The notes below the pieces were generated by a model that was not told the origin of the DNA, searched no databases, and was given only the letters and a program-made list of their open reading frames with translations. This document shows positions 5,208-6,432 of a DNA stretch of 6,432 nt, piece after piece. The position numbers and the translations under genes are program-made. The DNA comes from Acidimicrobiia bacterium (GTDB lineage: Bacteria > Actinomycetota > Acidimicrobiia > IMCC26256), in contig JALRDW010000168.1 of NCBI GenBank assembly GCA_023262065.1, positions 1 through 6,432 on the forward strand, in the 5' to 3' direction. Each line of letters starts with the position of its first letter. Within the stretch, counting starts at the first letter, position 1.

Positions 5208-6256
5208 TGCGCGTCACGGCCACGACGGCCGCAGCGGCCGTGGTCGGGGCGGCGCTCCTCGCCGCCTGCGGTGGGGGAGGCTCGTCCGAGCCGACGACGA
5301 CCTCCAAGGCGAAGCCCGCCACCACGACGACCACGGCGCCGCCGGTCGCGCCCCTCACCGGGCTCGCGGACCCGTCGGGCGCGGCCCAGGGCCGCGCCGT
5401 GCTGAGCGTCAAGATCGAGAACACGCCGGAGTCCCGGCCGCAGACCGGCCTCGACCAGGCCGACGTGGTCTGGGAGGAGGTCGTCGAGGGCCAGATCACC
5501 CGCTTCGTCGCCATGTTCAACTCGCAGTCGCCCGCGACCCTCGGCCCGATCCGCTCCGTGCGTCTCACCGACCCGAACATCGTCTGGCCGGTCGGCGGCA
5601 TCTTCGCGTTCTCCGGCGGCGCTCGGTACGCCCTCGACGGCATCGCGAAGGCCCCGGTCGTCCTCGTCGACGAGTCGCGCGCCGGATCGGCGATGTACCG
5701 GGAGCGAAGCCGCCGCGCCCCGCACAACCTGTACGGACGCGGTGATGCGCTGTTCCAGAAGGGCGGTGCACCGGTCCCGCCGCCGGCCCTGTTCACCTAC
5801 ACGACGAAGCGCGGCCCGTCGAAGGCCCCGGGCACCCAGGCCGCGCTGTCCGCCCGCGTCGGCTTCAAGGGGTCCTACGCGGTCGACTGGACCTGGGATG
5901 CCGCGCGAGGGGTGTGGTTGCGCAGCACCTCCGGACGCCCGTTCACCGTGGCGTCGGGGGCCCAGGTCGGCGCGACGAACGTCGTCATCATGGCCATCAC
6001 CTACCGGGGCGGTGCCGGTGCGATGCAGGCCGAGGGCATCCTCACCGGTGAGGGTCGGGCGATCGTCCTCACCGACGGGCTCGCGATCGAGGGACGGTGG
6101 ATCCGGCCGAACCAGACGACCCCGGCCCGGTTCGTGGACGGGGCCGGCCGGACCATCGCGCTCACCCCGGGCAACACCTGGGTCGAGCTGCCCGACGTCT
6201 CCTACCCGCTGGCGGTGACGCCGGCCCCGGTGCCGACCTCGACGTCGACGCCCTGA
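5207..6256 (+). CDS. DUF3048 (YerB-type) lipoprotein
   Basis: A 349-residue secreted lipoprotein. The signal peptide runs from M1 to A20, with lipobox LAAC and lipidation at C21, followed by a Gly/Ser and Thr/Pro-rich tether (22-49). The N-terminal DUF3048 domain (about 50-190) shows PLTGL, VLSVKIENTPESRPQTGLDQ (65-84), ADVVWEEVVEGQITRFVAMF (85-104), and LGPIRSVRLTD (112-122). The C-terminal DUF3048 domain (about 215-335) shows VGATNVVIMAITYR (254-267) and EGRAIVLTDGLAIEGRWIR (282-300) ending with TPGNTWVELPD (320-330). A short Pro/Thr/Ser tail (339-349) closes it. It acts outside the membrane; its function is unknown, and B. subtilis YerB is the named relative. ATG 5207 is chosen because it gives the signal peptide exactly at the N-terminus and overlaps the htpX stop by one base (TGATG); the same frame stays open upstream only as an htpX shadow. 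Confidence 0.92.
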   Translation: MRVTATTAAAAVVGAALLAACGGGGSSEPTTTSKAKPATTTTTAPPVAPLTGLADPSGAAQGRAVLSVKIENTPESRPQTGLDQADVVWEEVVEGQITRFVAMFNSQSPATLGPIRSVRLTDPNIVWPVGGIFAFSGGARYALDGIAKAPVVLVDESRAGSAMYRERSRRAPHNLYGRGDALFQKGGAPVPPPALFTYTTKRGPSKAPGTQAALSARVGFKGSYAVDWTWDAARGVWLRSTSGRPFTVASGAQVGATNVVIMAITYRGGAGAMQAEGILTGEGRAIVLTDGLAIEGRWIRPNQTTPARFVDGAGRTIALTPGNTWVELPDVSYPLAVTPAPVPTSTSTP

Positions 6257-6263
6257 CGCGCCC

Positions 6264-6283
6264 GCGGTGACGGCGGTCACCGC
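6264..6283 (+). terminator. 8-bp perfect inverted repeat between the DUF3048 gene and pdxS: terminator or operator
   Basis: GCGGTGAC (6264-6271) and GTCACCGC (6276-6283) are perfect complements around a GGCG loop, seven bases after the lipoprotein stop. There is no T-run downstream, which is common for actinobacterial terminators but leaves the call open. It also ends 11 bases before the proposed -35 of pdxS, so it could be a regulator binding site instead. This 75-bp gap holds nothing else apart from the promoter. Confidence 0.5.
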
Positions 6284-6294
6284 ACGCCGACGAT

Positions 6295-6324
6295 CTGAGG
6301 GGTCGGTGCGTCGGCCGGTAGCAT
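6295..6324 (+). promoter_or_regulatory. pdxS: Probable pdxS promoter, leaderless type
   Basis: TAGCAT (6319-6324) fits the actinobacterial -10 pattern TANNNT. CTGAGG (6295-6300), 18 bases upstream, is a weak -35 with the central TGA of TTGACA. Only seven bases separate the -10 from ATG 6332, so transcription would begin at or next to the start codon. There is no Shine-Dalgarno before the ATG, as expected for a leaderless mRNA. Confidence 0.5.
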
Positions 6325-6331
6325 CCGGGCC

Positions 6332-6432
6332 ATGGCTGACGAACGAGCAACCGGGACCGCCCGCGTCAAGCGGGGCCTCGCCGAGATGCTGCGCGGCGGC
6401 GTCATCATGGATGTCGTCGACGCGGCGCAGGC
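6332..6432 (+). CDS. pdxS: Pyridoxal 5'-phosphate synthase lyase subunit PdxS, N-terminal part (3' end outside window)
   Basis: The first 33 codons plus two bases of PdxS, which with the glutaminase PdxT makes pyridoxal 5'-phosphate from ribose 5-phosphate, glyceraldehyde 3-phosphate and ammonia in the cytosol. After a short variable start (MADERA), the residues [20 protein letters not shown] and then DVVDAAQA match the highly conserved PdxS N-terminus, which includes the helix that orders when PdxT binds and the start of the (beta/alpha)8 barrel. The catalytic lysines lie beyond the window. ATG 6332 is the only sensible start, and it lies seven bases after a good -10 element. The gene appears to be its own transcription unit, separated from the lipoprotein gene by an inverted repeat. 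pdxT probably lies downstream but is not in view. Confidence 0.93.
   Translation, partial: MADERATGTARVKRGLAEMLRGGVIMDVVDAAQ

Noticed and set aside
5281..5345. ACG/ACC-rich repetitive stretch
   Set aside because: It encodes the Thr/Pro-rich tether of the lipoprotein, as is usual after a lipobox. It is not a separate repeat.
5105..6280. Minus-strand open frame of 391 codons opposite the DUF3048 gene
   Set aside because: Arg/Gly/Asp-rich shadow without recognisable domains. The plus strand carries a clear lipoprotein with signal peptide and both DUF3048 halves.

Overview
The window is chromosomal DNA from a very GC-rich actinobacterium. GTG and ATG starts are mixed and third codon positions are almost all G or C. 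The gene content (phosphatidylinositol phosphate synthase, PatA-like acyltransferase, PimA-like mannosyltransferase, a probable F420-dependent split-barrel enzyme, PdxS) is actinobacterial. A lineage outside the mycobacteria, such as Acidimicrobiia, is a reasonable guess but cannot be proved from this sequence. All supported genes lie on the plus strand, and the long minus-strand open frames are GC-driven shadows. No mobile element, tRNA, rRNA or CRISPR array is visible.

Layout. Region 1 (1-3283) is a tightly packed phosphatidylinositol/PIM-lipid operon. It holds the C-terminal end of PgsA (cut by the left edge), a PatA-type acyltransferase starting at GTG 343, a PimA-type glycosyltransferase starting at GTG 1257 with a GTGA overlap, and an inositol-monophosphatase-superfamily enzyme starting at ATG 2333 with an ATGA overlap. 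Region 2 (3284-3711) is a short spacer and a small PPOX/split-barrel protein with its own Shine-Dalgarno. Region 3 (3737-6256) is an envelope module: LemA, an HtpX-like M48 membrane metalloprotease, and a DUF3048 (YerB-type) lipoprotein whose start overlaps the htpX stop by one base. Region 4 (6257-6432) has an inverted repeat and a probable leaderless promoter, followed by the first 33 codons of pdxS (PLP synthase), cut by the right edge.

How the genes fit together. PgsA makes phosphatidylinositol phosphate at the membrane, a phosphatase must remove the phosphate, PimA adds mannose and PatA acylates it. All but the phosphatase are recognised, and an inositol-phosphatase-fold enzyme of unusual sequence sits in the same operon. 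That makes it a good candidate for the phosphatidylinositol-phosphate phosphatase step; this is the most interesting idea in the window, and it is an inference. From recalled knowledge, the pgsA-patA-pimA ... pdxS neighbourhood resembles M. tuberculosis Rv2612c-Rv2606c, with different genes inserted between pimA and pdxS. Otherwise the region looks like ordinary core chromosome.
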